Origin: Anaerolineales bacterium
GTDB lineage: Bacteria > Chloroflexota > Anaerolineae > Anaerolineales > UBA11579
DNA length: 64,000 nucleotides
Reading direction: 5' to 3'
Assembly (NCBI GenBank): GCA_019637675.1
Contig: JAHBVE010000001.1
Span: 620,001-684,000 of the forward strand
Made by a program: the position numbers and the translations under genes. The notes below the pieces were generated by a model. It ran no database searches and had not been told where the DNA came from. It saw only the letters and a list, made by a program, of their open reading frames with translations. Numbering within the stretch: position 1 is the first letter of the stretch; each line of letters opens with the position of its first letter. Below are positions 9,964 to 16,658 of the stretch, piece by piece.

Positions 9964-11436
9964 ATGGCTGATCTCGACAAAGACCTCCAGTCCATCCAGC
10001 AGGCCCGCCACATGGTGGAAGCCGCCTATGCGGCCCACCGCATTTGGGCGACTGCCACGCAGGAGCAGGTGGACCGCGTGTGCCAGGCGATGGCGGATGC
10101 CGCTTACCAGGCTTCGGAACGCCTGGGGCGCATGGCCAGCGAGGAGACCGGCTACGGCGTGCCGGAGCACAAGAAGCTCAAGAACGAATTTGCCTCCAGG
10201 CACGTGTGGGAGAGCATCAAGCACATCAAGACCGTGGGCGTTGTGCGGCATGACCCGCAGACCAGCGTATACGAGATCGCCTGGCCGATGGGCGTGGTGG
10301 CGGCGCTGACTCCCAGCACCAATCCCACTTCCACCACCATGAACAAGATCCTGATCTCGGTCAAGGCCCGCAACGGCGTGGTGGTCGCCCCGCATCCGGC
10401 GGCGGTTAACTGCTGCGTCGAGACCGCCGCCCTCATGGCGCAGGCCGCCGTGGCGGCCGGCGCGCCCGAAGGGCTGGTCCAGTGCATGTCGCACATCAGC
10501 CTGCAGGGCACCAACGAACTCATGAGCCACCGCCGCACGGCGGTCATCCTGGCCACCGGCGGCAGCCCCATGGTGCGCGCCGCTCACTCGCAGGGCAAGC
10601 CAGCCTACGGCGTTGGCCCGGGCAATGTGCCGGTGTATGTCGACCGCAGCGCGGATCTGGAGCGGGCCGCCCGCTACATCGTCGCCAGCAAGTCCTTCGA
10701 TTATTCCGTCATCTGCGCCACTGAGCAGGCCGTCATCGCCGACCGGCCGATCGCGGCCCGCCTGCAGCAGCTCATGGAGAACGAAGGGGCTTACTTCATG
10801 ACCGAAGCGCAGACCCAGGCCATGCGCACCACGCTCTTCCACCCGGATGGCAGCATCAACACCGCCACCGTGGGCAAGTCACCCCAGGTGCTGGCGGGTT
10901 TGGCCGGCATCAGCATCCCCAGCCATGCGCGCATTCTGGTGGCCAAGCTGCGCAAGATCGGCCGCGAGGAGCCACTCTCGCGCGAGAAGCTCACCACGGT
11001 GCTGGGCTGGTACGAGGTAGACGGCTGGGAGCAGGGCTGTGACCGCTGCATCGAGATGATTCTGTTCGGCGGGCGGGGCCACAGCGTCATCCTGCACACA
11101 GGTGACGACAAGATCGCCATGGCCTTTGGCCTGGAGAAACCGGTCTTCCGCATTGGCGTCAACACCATGGGCACACTCGGCACCATCGGCCTCACCACCA
11201 AGGTGATGCCTTCGCTGACCCTCGGCTCTGGCGGCATCGGCGGCGCGATCACCGGCGACAACATCACCGTCTATCACCTCTTCAATATCAAGCGCATGGC
11301 CTACGAGACCACGCCGCCGCCGGAAGCCGCCATGCGGCCGAGCAGCGTACCTTCCGGCCCCGTGAACGCGCCGTCGGCCAACGAGATCGAAAAGATCGTG
11401 GCCGATGTAGTCAACGAGATTCTGCGTAACTCCTAA
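9964..11436 (+). CDS. CoA-acylating aldehyde dehydrogenase of the BMC (EutE/PduP/AdhE-N type)
   Basis: 490 residues. Oxidises acetaldehyde with NAD+ and CoA to acetyl-CoA. The catalytic Cys lies in 'DYSVICATEQAVI', closer to the AdhE-type motif than to the PduP one. Glycine-rich NAD-binding and 'GVGPGNVPVYVD' segments are present. The C-terminal tail, after a Pro/Ser linker, is 'SANEIEKIVADVVNEILRNS', an amphipathic encapsulation helix. Its substrate would be supplied by DeoC in the same shell. Confidence 0.93.
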   Translation: MADLDKDLQSIQQARHMVEAAYAAHRIWATATQEQVDRVCQAMADAAYQASERLGRMASEETGYGVPEHKKLKNEFASRHVWESIKHIKTVGVVRHDPQTSVYEIAWPMGVVAALTPSTNPTSTTMNKILISVKARNGVVVAPHPAAVNCCVETAALMAQAAVAAGAPEGLVQCMSHISLQGTNELMSHRRTAVILATGGSPMVRAAHSQGKPAYGVGPGNVPVYVDRSADLERAARYIVASKSFDYSVICATEQAVIADRPIAARLQQLMENEGAYFMTEAQTQAMRTTLFHPDGSINTATVGKSPQVLAGLAGISIPSHARILVAKLRKIGREEPLSREKLTTVLGWYEVDGWEQGCDRCIEMILFGGRGHSVILHTGDDKIAMAFGLEKPVFRIGVNTMGTLGTIGLTTKVMPSLTLGSGGIGGAITGDNITVYHLFNIKRMAYETTPPPEAAMRPSSVPSGPVNAPSANEIEKIVADVVNEILRNS

Positions 11437-11490
11437 ACGGAGTGCGATATGAAATCAACCAAAAGGACAAGAGTTCCGAAGGAGAAAGAA

Positions 11491-11814
11491 ATGGCACAAG
11501 ATTTGGGTTTGATCGCTTTGGGAATGGTGGAAACCCGCGGCCTGATTGGCGCGGTGGAAGCCGCAGACGCAATGGTGAAGGCGGCCAACGTGGTGCTCAT
11601 CGGTTCTGAGTACGTGGGCGGCGGCTATGTCACCGTGATGGTGCGTGGCGATGTTGGCGCGGTCAAGGCCGCTACCGACGCCGGCGCCGCGGCTGCCAAG
11701 CGCATTGGCGAGCTGGTGTCCGTGCATGTGATCCCGCGCCCGCACGAGAACGTCGAGATGATCCTGCCGCAGCAGACGCGCGGCGCTCTGGGCGGCCGCT
11801 CCGGTGCTAAGTAG
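11491..11814 (+). CDS. BMC-H shell hexamer protein (PduA/EutM-like)
   Basis: Single BMC domain: '[21 protein letters not shown]', '[32 protein letters not shown]', then '[16 protein letters not shown]'. It forms hexamers that tile the shell facets. ATG 11491 with SD GGAG is preferred because the family starts about here. An in-frame ATG at 11449, also with an SD, would add 14 basic residues ([14 protein letters not shown]), so a longer form is possible. It is the only BMC-H gene in the locus. Confidence 0.95.
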   Translation: MAQDLGLIALGMVETRGLIGAVEAADAMVKAANVVLIGSEYVGGGYVTVMVRGDVGAVKAATDAGAAAAKRIGELVSVHVIPRPHENVEMILPQQTRGALGGRSGAK

Positions 11815-11825
11815 TAGGCGCGCCG

Positions 11826-12704
11826 TTGTCGAACGCCCCCGCCGCTACGCGGGACCCTGCCGCCACGCTGGCGCAGGCCGCGCAGGTGCTGCGCTGGCTG
11901 GGTGAACCCGAGCCCGCGCCGCTGGCCCGGCCGCCGCAAGGCGAGCTGTACGTCGGCGCTGACCTCGGCACCGCCTACCTGACCCTGGTCGTGCTGGATG
12001 AAAGCGGCACGCCGGTTGCGGGCGAATACCAATTCGCCCAGGTGGTGCGTGATGGCTTGGTGGTGGACTATGCCGGCGCGGTCGACCGGCTGGCGGGCAT
12101 GAAGGCCCGCGTAGAAGCCCGCATCGGCCGCCCGCTGGAGTACGCCGCCAGCGCATACCCGCCAGGCGTCCCGCTGGCCGAGGTGCGCGCCACTGCCAAC
12201 GTAGTGGAGGCCGCCGGCCTGCGCTGCGAGACCTTGGTGGATGAGCCCAGCGCCGCAAATGCGCTGCTGGGCATGCAGGACGGCGCCATCGTGGATGTAG
12301 GCGGTGGCACGACCGGCATTGCCATCATCCGTGACGGCCAAGTGGTCTACACGGCTGACGAAGCCACCGGCGGCACGCACTTTACGCTCGTGATCGCCGG
12401 GGCGCACGGCGTCAGCTTTGAGGACGCCGAGGCGATGAAGACCGACCCGGCCCAGCAGGCTCGCCTGCTGCCGGTGGTGCGCCCGGTGATGGAGAAGGTG
12501 GCCAGCATCACGGCCCGCCACATCGCCGCGTACGAGGAGCAGGGCGGGGCGCCGGTGCAGCAGCTCACCTTGGTGGGCGGCACGGTCAGCTTCCCGGGCA
12601 TGGCGCAGGTGGTGCAGGAGTACACCGGCATCGCCACCCGCGTTCCGCCGCACCCGGTGTTCGTTACGCCGATCGGCATGGGGCTGCATAGCAGGAACGC
12701 CTGA
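11826..12704 (+). CDS. eutJ: EutJ-like actin/Hsp70-fold chaperone
   Basis: 292 residues of the EutJ/FtsA-Hsp70 ATPase fold: phosphate-1 loop 'VGADLGTAYLTLVVLD', phosphate-2 'AIVDVGGGTTGIAII', adenosine-contacting 'LVGGTVSFPGM' and 'DEPSAANALLG'. EutJ accompanies many BMC operons and is presumed to help cargo folding or reactivation. The start is taken at TTG 11826, 11 nt after the BMC-H stop; an internal start is possible because the first 40 residues are Ala/Pro-rich. Confidence 0.85.
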   Translation: MSNAPAATRDPAATLAQAAQVLRWLGEPEPAPLARPPQGELYVGADLGTAYLTLVVLDESGTPVAGEYQFAQVVRDGLVVDYAGAVDRLAGMKARVEARIGRPLEYAASAYPPGVPLAEVRATANVVEAAGLRCETLVDEPSAANALLGMQDGAIVDVGGGTTGIAIIRDGQVVYTADEATGGTHFTLVIAGAHGVSFEDAEAMKTDPAQQARLLPVVRPVMEKVASITARHIAAYEEQGGAPVQQLTLVGGTVSFPGMAQVVQEYTGIATRVPPHPVFVTPIGMGLHSRNA

Positions 12705-12812
12705 CCGTCATTGTGAGGACGTGAAGCGGTCTAGCTGCGAAAACCTGTCATTGCGAGGAGGCAAGGCCAGCGAAGCGAGCCATCTGCCGACGAAGCAATC
12801 TTAAGGAGTTGT
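12705..12812. repeat. Dispersed intergenic repeat inside the BMC operon
   Basis: The spacer contains 'gtcattgcgaggagg' and, 40 nt on, 'gacgaagcaatc' (12747-12800), preceded by a partial copy 'gtcattgtgaggacgtgaagcggtct' (12707-12732). The same words ('cgcaatgacgg', 'tcattccgagg') recur near 29.3-30.0 and 32.9 kb. This 108-nt spacer is the only sizeable gap in the BMC operon. Confidence 0.65.
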
Positions 12813-13442
12813 ATGGCACAAGAAAAATTCTCATTACGCTGCTACTGCTATCTGGACCGTATGCAGCCGCAATACGCCGCCTTCGTCGGCACCATCACCC
12901 AGGGTGACCTGCCCACCGAGGGCATGGCTTCCCTGTATGTGGAGATGGCTCCCGGCAACGAAGCCTTCCGCATGGTCGACATCGCCGTCAAGGCCACCGA
13001 GGCCCGCCCCGGCGCCCAGCTGGTAGAGCGCGAGTTCGGTATGTTCGAAGTGCACTCCATGAACCAGGCCGCGGTCAAAGAAGCCGGCCAGGCCGTGCTC
13101 GACCGTTTGGGCCTCACCGTGCAAGACCGCATCAAGCCCAAGATCGCTTCGCAGCAGATCATTACCAACGTAGACCCGTACCAGGCCCAGCTGCTCAACC
13201 GTTTCCGCAAGGGCAGCATGCTGGTGCCGGGCGAGACCATGCTGGTGATGGAAGTGGCCCCCGCCGCCTACATCAACCTGGCCTGCAACGAGGCTGAGAA
13301 GAAGGCCAGCATCAAAGTGATGCATGTCTCCTCCGTGGGCCGCTTTGGACGCATGTGGCTGGCCGGCAGCGAAGCGGAGATCATAACCGCCAGCGAAGCC
13401 GCCACGCAGGCCCTCAACGCCCTGGATGGTATCGAAGGCTAA
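12813..13442 (+). CDS. BMC-T shell protein (tandem BMC domains)
   Basis: 209 residues with two BMC-like halves, the second containing 'MLVMEVAPAAYINLACNEAEK' and 'IKVMHVSSVGRFGRMWLAGSEAEI'. BMC-T proteins form trimers with hexagonal outline, often with a gated pore for larger substrates or cofactors. It has an SD AAGGAG 5 nt before ATG and is the only BMC-T in the locus. Confidence 0.88.
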   Translation: MAQEKFSLRCYCYLDRMQPQYAAFVGTITQGDLPTEGMASLYVEMAPGNEAFRMVDIAVKATEARPGAQLVEREFGMFEVHSMNQAAVKEAGQAVLDRLGLTVQDRIKPKIASQQIITNVDPYQAQLLNRFRKGSMLVPGETMLVMEVAPAAYINLACNEAEKKASIKVMHVSSVGRFGRMWLAGSEAEIITASEAATQALNALDGIEG

Positions 13443-13451
13443 GGAGTAGCT

Positions 13452-13778
13452 ATGCCGAAGGTCTTTTACACCGAGCGAGATATTGAAGACCTGGCCCGCC
13501 AGGGCGTGACCTCGCTCACCATCACCGAAGACACGGTGCTGACCGAGCTGGCCCGCGAGAAGGCGCGCCGGGCGGGCATTGCCCTGGTTGACGGGAAGGA
13601 CAGCCGTACCTCCGCTGCCGCGTCGCCGGCGGCCAGCAGCCCGGCGGCTGCCAAGCCCGCTGCCGGCGAACTGGAAGCCCGCGTGTTCACCGCGGTCAAA
13701 GCCAAGCTGGGCAGCCAGGTCGACGAGACCTTGCTGCGTACGATCGTGCAGCGCGTGATCAAGAGCCTGGGCAAGTAG
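13452..13778 (+). CDS. Unknown BMC-operon protein, 108 aa, two small domains joined by an Ala/Pro linker
   Basis: I do not recognise it firmly. Residues 1-48 ('MPKVFYTERDIEDLARQGV' ... 'ELAREKARRAGIALVDG') look like a small alpha/beta unit similar to pieces found at the start of some EutQ/PduM-type BMC proteins. Residues 55-75 are Ala/Ser/Pro-rich. Residues 78-108 ('VFTAVKAKLGSQVDETLLRT' then 'IVQRVIKSLGK') form an amphipathic helix resembling the targeting helices of the three enzymes here. It could be a cargo adaptor or shell-core linker (inference). SD AAGGAG is present. Confidence 0.8.
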   Translation: MPKVFYTERDIEDLARQGVTSLTITEDTVLTELAREKARRAGIALVDGKDSRTSAAASPAASSPAAAKPAAGELEARVFTAVKAKLGSQVDETLLRTIVQRVIKSLGK

Positions 13779-14099
13779 ATGCTCTTCGGCCGAGTGCGCG
13801 GGGTGGCGATCAGCACCCTCAAGTATCCCGACATTACCGGTTACCGCCTGCTGGTCGTGCAGCCCCTGAACAGCAAGCTCGAACCGGCCGGCACGCTGCA
13901 GGTGGCGGTGGATACTGTTGAAGCGGGCGAGGGCGACCTGTGTGTGATGGTGCGCTCACGCGAAGCCGCGCTGGCCATGCCGGATAGCAAGTTCGTGCCG
14001 GTGGATCTGGCGTTGGTTGGCCTGGTGGACGAGCTGCAGGTGCGCCCGGACGGCGAATTCGATTTCACCCTTAAGGCGGGCACCGCCCGATACAGCTAG
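13779..14099 (+). CDS. BMC-P shell vertex protein (EutN/CcmL family), copy 2
   Basis: 106 residues: 'MLFGRVRGVAISTLKYPDIT', 'VQPLNSKLEPAGTLQVAVDTV' and 'EAGEGDLCVMVRSREAALAM', as in the pentamer family. It begins immediately after the previous stop (TAG-ATG). It diverges well from copies 1 and 3, suggesting non-redundant vertex positions. Confidence 0.92.
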   Translation: MLFGRVRGVAISTLKYPDITGYRLLVVQPLNSKLEPAGTLQVAVDTVEAGEGDLCVMVRSREAALAMPDSKFVPVDLALVGLVDELQVRPDGEFDFTLKAGTARYS

Positions 14100-14378
14100 A
14101 TGATCATTGGCAAAGTTACCGGCACGGTTGTCACCACGCTCGGCCACCCCGCGTTCAAGCGCCGCCGCCTACTGGTTGTGCAGCCTCTCACCCTGCCGGG
14201 GGAGCAGCCCAGCGGCGATTTCATCGCCCTCGACAATACTCATGCCGGGGTGGGGGATACGGTGCTGGTCAACCGCGAGGGCAACGGCGCCCGCCAGGTG
14301 CTGCAGGATCCGGATGCCCCGGTGGTCTCCGTAATTGTTGGCATCGTTGATTCGTTGACCATCCCAAGCCTGGAATAG
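14100..14378 (+). CDS. BMC-P shell vertex protein (EutN/CcmL family), copy 3
   Basis: 92 residues: 'MIIGKVTGTVVTTLGHPAFK', 'LVVQPLTLPGEQPSGDFIAL' and 'DNTHAGVGDTVLVNREGNGA'. It abuts copy 2 (TAG-ATG) and is the last BMC gene. A weak CCTCGC/GCGAGG hairpin at 14380-14394 follows and merges with the lepB promoter; no clear terminator is seen. Confidence 0.92.
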   Translation: MIIGKVTGTVVTTLGHPAFKRRRLLVVQPLTLPGEQPSGDFIALDNTHAGVGDTVLVNREGNGARQVLQDPDAPVVSVIVGIVDSLTIPSLE

Positions 14379-14397
14379 CCCTCGCGCTGCGAGGCTG

Positions 14398-14403
14398 TAT
14401 AAT
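14398..14403 (+). promoter_or_regulatory. TATAAT -10 of lepB
   Basis: Perfect TATAAT with expected +1 near 14410 and ATG at 14418, so a leader of only about 8 nt without Shine-Dalgarno. No -35 is convincing. Confidence 0.6.
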
Positions 14404-14417
14404 CGCCCCTCAACTTC

Positions 14418-15044
14418 ATGGCACTCCCTCCTCATTCCCCGCACACTACCGAAGATGTAGGCCCGCTCGACCGCCAAAACGTGGTGGCTCTCGAAACGCA
14501 GCCGCCCTCCACGGGCAGGCGTATGCTGTTGGAGCTGATCGAGACGATCCTGCTGGCGCTGTTCCTGTTCCTGGCCATCAACTTTGTCTCGGCCCGCATC
14601 CGCGTGGATGGCGTCAGCATGGAGCCCACCTTTCAGCTGGGCGACTATGTCGTCGTCAACCGTCTGGCCTACCGCGCCGGCGAAATTGAGCGCGGCGATG
14701 TGGTCGTGTTCCCTGCACCGAACAGCCCGGAGATCGACTACATCAAGCGCGTGGTGGCGCTGCCCGGCGACCGCATCGCCATCTACAACGGGGCCGTGGT
14801 GGTCAATGGCGTTACCCTGCAGGAGCCGTATATTCTGGAGCGGCAGGGCGGTAACTATGCTGAGCGCATCGTGCCCGCCGGCTATATCTTCGTGATGGGC
14901 GACAACCGCAATAACTCGGATGACTCGCGCAGTTGGGGCTTCCTGGCGATCGAGAACATCATTGGCAAAGCCGTCTTCCGTTACTGGCCCTTCACCAATA
15001 TGAACGTTGTAGATCACCCGGTCTTGCTGGCTGGTCAACCCTAA
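14418..15044 (+). CDS. lepB: Signal peptidase I
   Basis: 208 residues. An N-terminal cytoplasmic tail is followed by one membrane helix (about 38-58, 'LIETILLALFLFLAINFVSA'), then the S26 catalytic domain with nucleophile Ser in 'VDGVSMEPTF', general base Lys in 'DYIKRVVALPGD' and box E 'VMGDNRNNSDDSR'. It removes signal peptides from exported proteins on the outer face of the membrane. It is monocistronic and not related to the BMC genes. Confidence 0.96.
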   Translation: MALPPHSPHTTEDVGPLDRQNVVALETQPPSTGRRMLLELIETILLALFLFLAINFVSARIRVDGVSMEPTFQLGDYVVVNRLAYRAGEIERGDVVVFPAPNSPEIDYIKRVVALPGDRIAIYNGAVVVNGVTLQEPYILERQGGNYAERIVPAGYIFVMGDNRNNSDDSRSWGFLAIENIIGKAVFRYWPFTNMNVVDHPVLLAGQP

Positions 15045-15122
15045 ACTTCACGCAATTTTCCGATGCAGGCATGGTAAAATGCCGCCTGCTCTTTTGATAG
15101 AGCAAGGCTGCTTCAAGATCAC

Positions 15123-15221
15123 TTCGGAGTTCGCTTGCGAACTCCGAATCCAATTGCAAGCAATTGGAAGCCAAGTCGGTTTTGGAGTCAGCTTATCCAA
15201 TTGCGGAGCAATTGGATAAGC
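15123..15221 (+). repeat. Three perfect hairpins upstream of tRNA-Glu
   Basis: Inverted repeats at 15123-15148 (TTCGGAGTTCGC/GCGAACTCCGAA), 15149-15168 (TCCAATTGC/GCAATTGGA) and 15191-15221 (GCTTATCCAATTGC/GCAATTGGATAAGC). The second and third share CCAATTGC. The third runs 2 nt into the tRNA. None has a T run. Confidence 0.85.
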
Positions 15222-15292
15222 CCCCATCGTCTAGAGGCCTAGGACGTGGCCCTTTCAAGGCTAAAACCGGGGTTCGAATCCCCGTGGGGGCA
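15220..15292 (+). tRNA. tRNA-Glu (anticodon TTC)
   Basis: 73-nt cloverleaf: acceptor GCCCCCA pairs with TGGGGGC with discriminator A; D arm GTCT...GGAC; anticodon stem TGGCC/GGCTA (with one G-T) around loop CTTTCAA; T arm GGGG-TTCGAAT-CCCC. CCA is not encoded. Confidence 0.95.
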
Positions 15293-15297
15293 TATAT

Positions 15298-15359
15298 GCA
15301 GCGCCTGACGGCGCTGCGCCTAGGAGTTTCTACTCGGCTTCGCCGAGTAACGAAACTCC
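15298..15359 (+). repeat. Two hairpins downstream of tRNA-Glu
   Basis: GCAGCGCC/GGCGCTGC (15298-15317, TGAC loop), and GGAGTTTC-t-ACTCGGC/GCCGAGT-aac-GAAACTCC (15323-15359). They continue the hairpin array seen upstream of the tRNA. Confidence 0.8.
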
Positions 15360-15374
15360 ATCCGCTGGTTCGCC

Positions 15375-15412
15375 AAGCAAGACGCCTCACATCGTGAGGC
15401 GTCTTGCTTTTT
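15375..15412 (+). terminator. Terminator of the tRNA-Glu unit
   Basis: A 16-bp perfect stem AAGCAAGACGCCTCAC/GTGAGGCGTCTTGCTT (ATC loop) merging into a T run. Confidence 0.9.
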
Positions 15413-15495
15413 AGCACAGCGAGTGGGGTGGTGACCATCTTCACGCATGGCTGACCCTGGGTTGCAGGGGGAGTACTTTGAGATTTGGCAGAGAC

Positions 15496-15524
15496 TTGAC
15501 ATTTTAGAGCTGCTGCCTTATATT
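15496..15524 (+). promoter_or_regulatory. Promoter of the zinc-binding lipoprotein gene
   Basis: Consensus TTGACA (15496-15501), 17-bp spacer, TATATT (15519-15524). Confidence 0.85.
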
Positions 15525-15547
15525 GAAAATGAAATTCATTTTCAATA
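15521..15547 (+). promoter_or_regulatory. Perfect 27-bp palindromic operator (Fur/Zur-like)
   Basis: A 13-1-13 perfect palindrome beginning TATTGAAAATGAA and ending with its complement. It overlaps the -10 box and stops at the Shine-Dalgarno. Its A/T-rich symmetric form resembles Fur-family boxes. Given the zinc-binding product, Zur control is the natural reading (inference). No fur/zur gene is in the window. Confidence 0.75.
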
Positions 15548-15556
15548 AGGAGCGTT

Positions 15557-16537
15557 ATGCGTACTGTAGTTGTTGTGATTTTGGCTTTATTGCTCGCCGC
15601 TTGTGCCCCAGCTGCGAGTCCATCTGACGGGCTGAAGGTCGTGGCTACCACGCCCATTCTGGCCGATATCGTGTCCCAGGTGGGTGGGGAGCATGTTCAA
15701 CTGAGTGTTCTCATTCCCGCTGGCACGGATCCCCATGCGTTTGAACCTACGCCGCAGGATGCTGCCAGGCTCGCCGAGGCAGACCTTGTGGTGGTCAATG
15801 GCCTCGGTCTGGAAGAATCCCTGACCTCTCTCCTCCACGAGGTCGAGGAAGATGGCCGGGTTGTCATCGCTTCAGAGGGCATTGACCCGCTCGATTTCGA
15901 GCATGAGCACGAAGGCGAGCATGAGCACGAGCACGAAGAGGAGCATGAACACGAAGACGAACACGAACATGACGAGGAGCATGAGCACGAAGGCGAGCAC
16001 CACCACGAGGGGCAAGATCCCCATGTGTGGATGAACCCGCTCAACGTCAGCGTCTGGGTGGATAACATCGCCGCCGCTCTGAGCGCTGCGGACGGTGCCA
16101 ATGCCAGCGAGTACCAGGCCAATGCAGATGCCTACAAAGCCCACTTGGTTGAGCTAGACCACTGGATCCACGAGCAGGTGGCTATGCTGCCAGCGGCGGA
16201 CCGCAAACTTGTGACTGATCACGAGTCCTTCAACTACTTTGCAGAGCAATACGGCTTTGAGATTGTGGGCGTGCTTATCCCCAGTTTCAGTACCCTGAGT
16301 GAAGTCTCCGCTGGCGAGCTGGCTGAGCTTGAAAACACCATCACCACCCAGAATGTGCCCGCGATCTTTATCGGGGCCTCAATGAGCCCTGGTCTGGCCG
16401 AGCGCGTGTCCGCTGATACAGGCGTTGCCCTGGTCGTCTTGTATGGAGAAACGCTCAGCGGCCAAGAAGGCCCAGCGCCAAGCTATCTTGAGCTGATGCG
16501 CTACAACGTCTCCTCGATCGTCGACGCGCTGCGTTAG
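15557..16537 (+). CDS. znuA: ZnuA-like zinc-binding lipoprotein (ABC transporter solute-binding protein)
   Basis: 326 residues. Lipoprotein signal 'VVVILALLLAACAPAAS' (lipobox LLAAC, Cys near residue 16). Cluster A-I fold with metal ligands: His in 'GTDPHAFEPTP', His in 'GQDPHVWMNP', His in 'VTDHESFNYF' and a late Asp. Between the first two ligands is a His/Glu-rich loop (residues about 115-155), a run of HEHE-type repeats that in ZnuA captures zinc. SD AAGGAG. No permease or ATPase gene is adjacent, so partners must lie elsewhere or it acts as a zinc buffer. Manganese is less likely given the His loop. Confidence 0.93.
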   Translation: MRTVVVVILALLLAACAPAASPSDGLKVVATTPILADIVSQVGGEHVQLSVLIPAGTDPHAFEPTPQDAARLAEADLVVVNGLGLEESLTSLLHEVEEDGRVVIASEGIDPLDFEHEHEGEHEHEHEEEHEHEDEHEHDEEHEHEGEHHHEGQDPHVWMNPLNVSVWVDNIAAALSAADGANASEYQANADAYKAHLVELDHWIHEQVAMLPAADRKLVTDHESFNYFAEQYGFEIVGVLIPSFSTLSEVSAGELAELENTITTQNVPAIFIGASMSPGLAERVSADTGVALVVLYGETLSGQEGPAPSYLELMRYNVSSIVDALR

Positions 16538-16546
16538 CGCCGCCTA

Positions 16547-16576
16547 AAAGGGGCAGCCGTCAGGCTGCCCCTTTGC
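16547..16576 (+). terminator. Terminator after znuA
   Basis: AAAGGGGCAGCC/GGCTGCCCCTTT stem with GTCA loop, followed by GCTTTCC; moderate T content. Confidence 0.8.
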
Positions 16577-16658
16577 TTTCCTCAGGTATCCAAATCCCCA
16601 TTGCGAAATTGAAAGTTTGATATAGTCCTCACGAAGCTGTCTATGGTTGAGGTTTTGC

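Noticed and set aside
15123..15412. tRNA-Glu as an integration site of a mobile element
   Set aside because: No integrase and no direct repeat of the tRNA 3' end were found nearby; the repeats are inverted, not att-like.
15895..16015. Tandem short repeats that might be a CRISPR or VNTR
   Set aside because: They are in-frame GAG/CAC codon repeats of the His/Glu loop of the zinc-binding protein. No CRISPR array with unique spacers was seen anywhere in the window.
16547..16576. GGGGCAGCC hairpin after znuA as a riboswitch of the next gene
   Set aside because: A simple stem with a short loop directly after the stop codon; a terminator explains it better.
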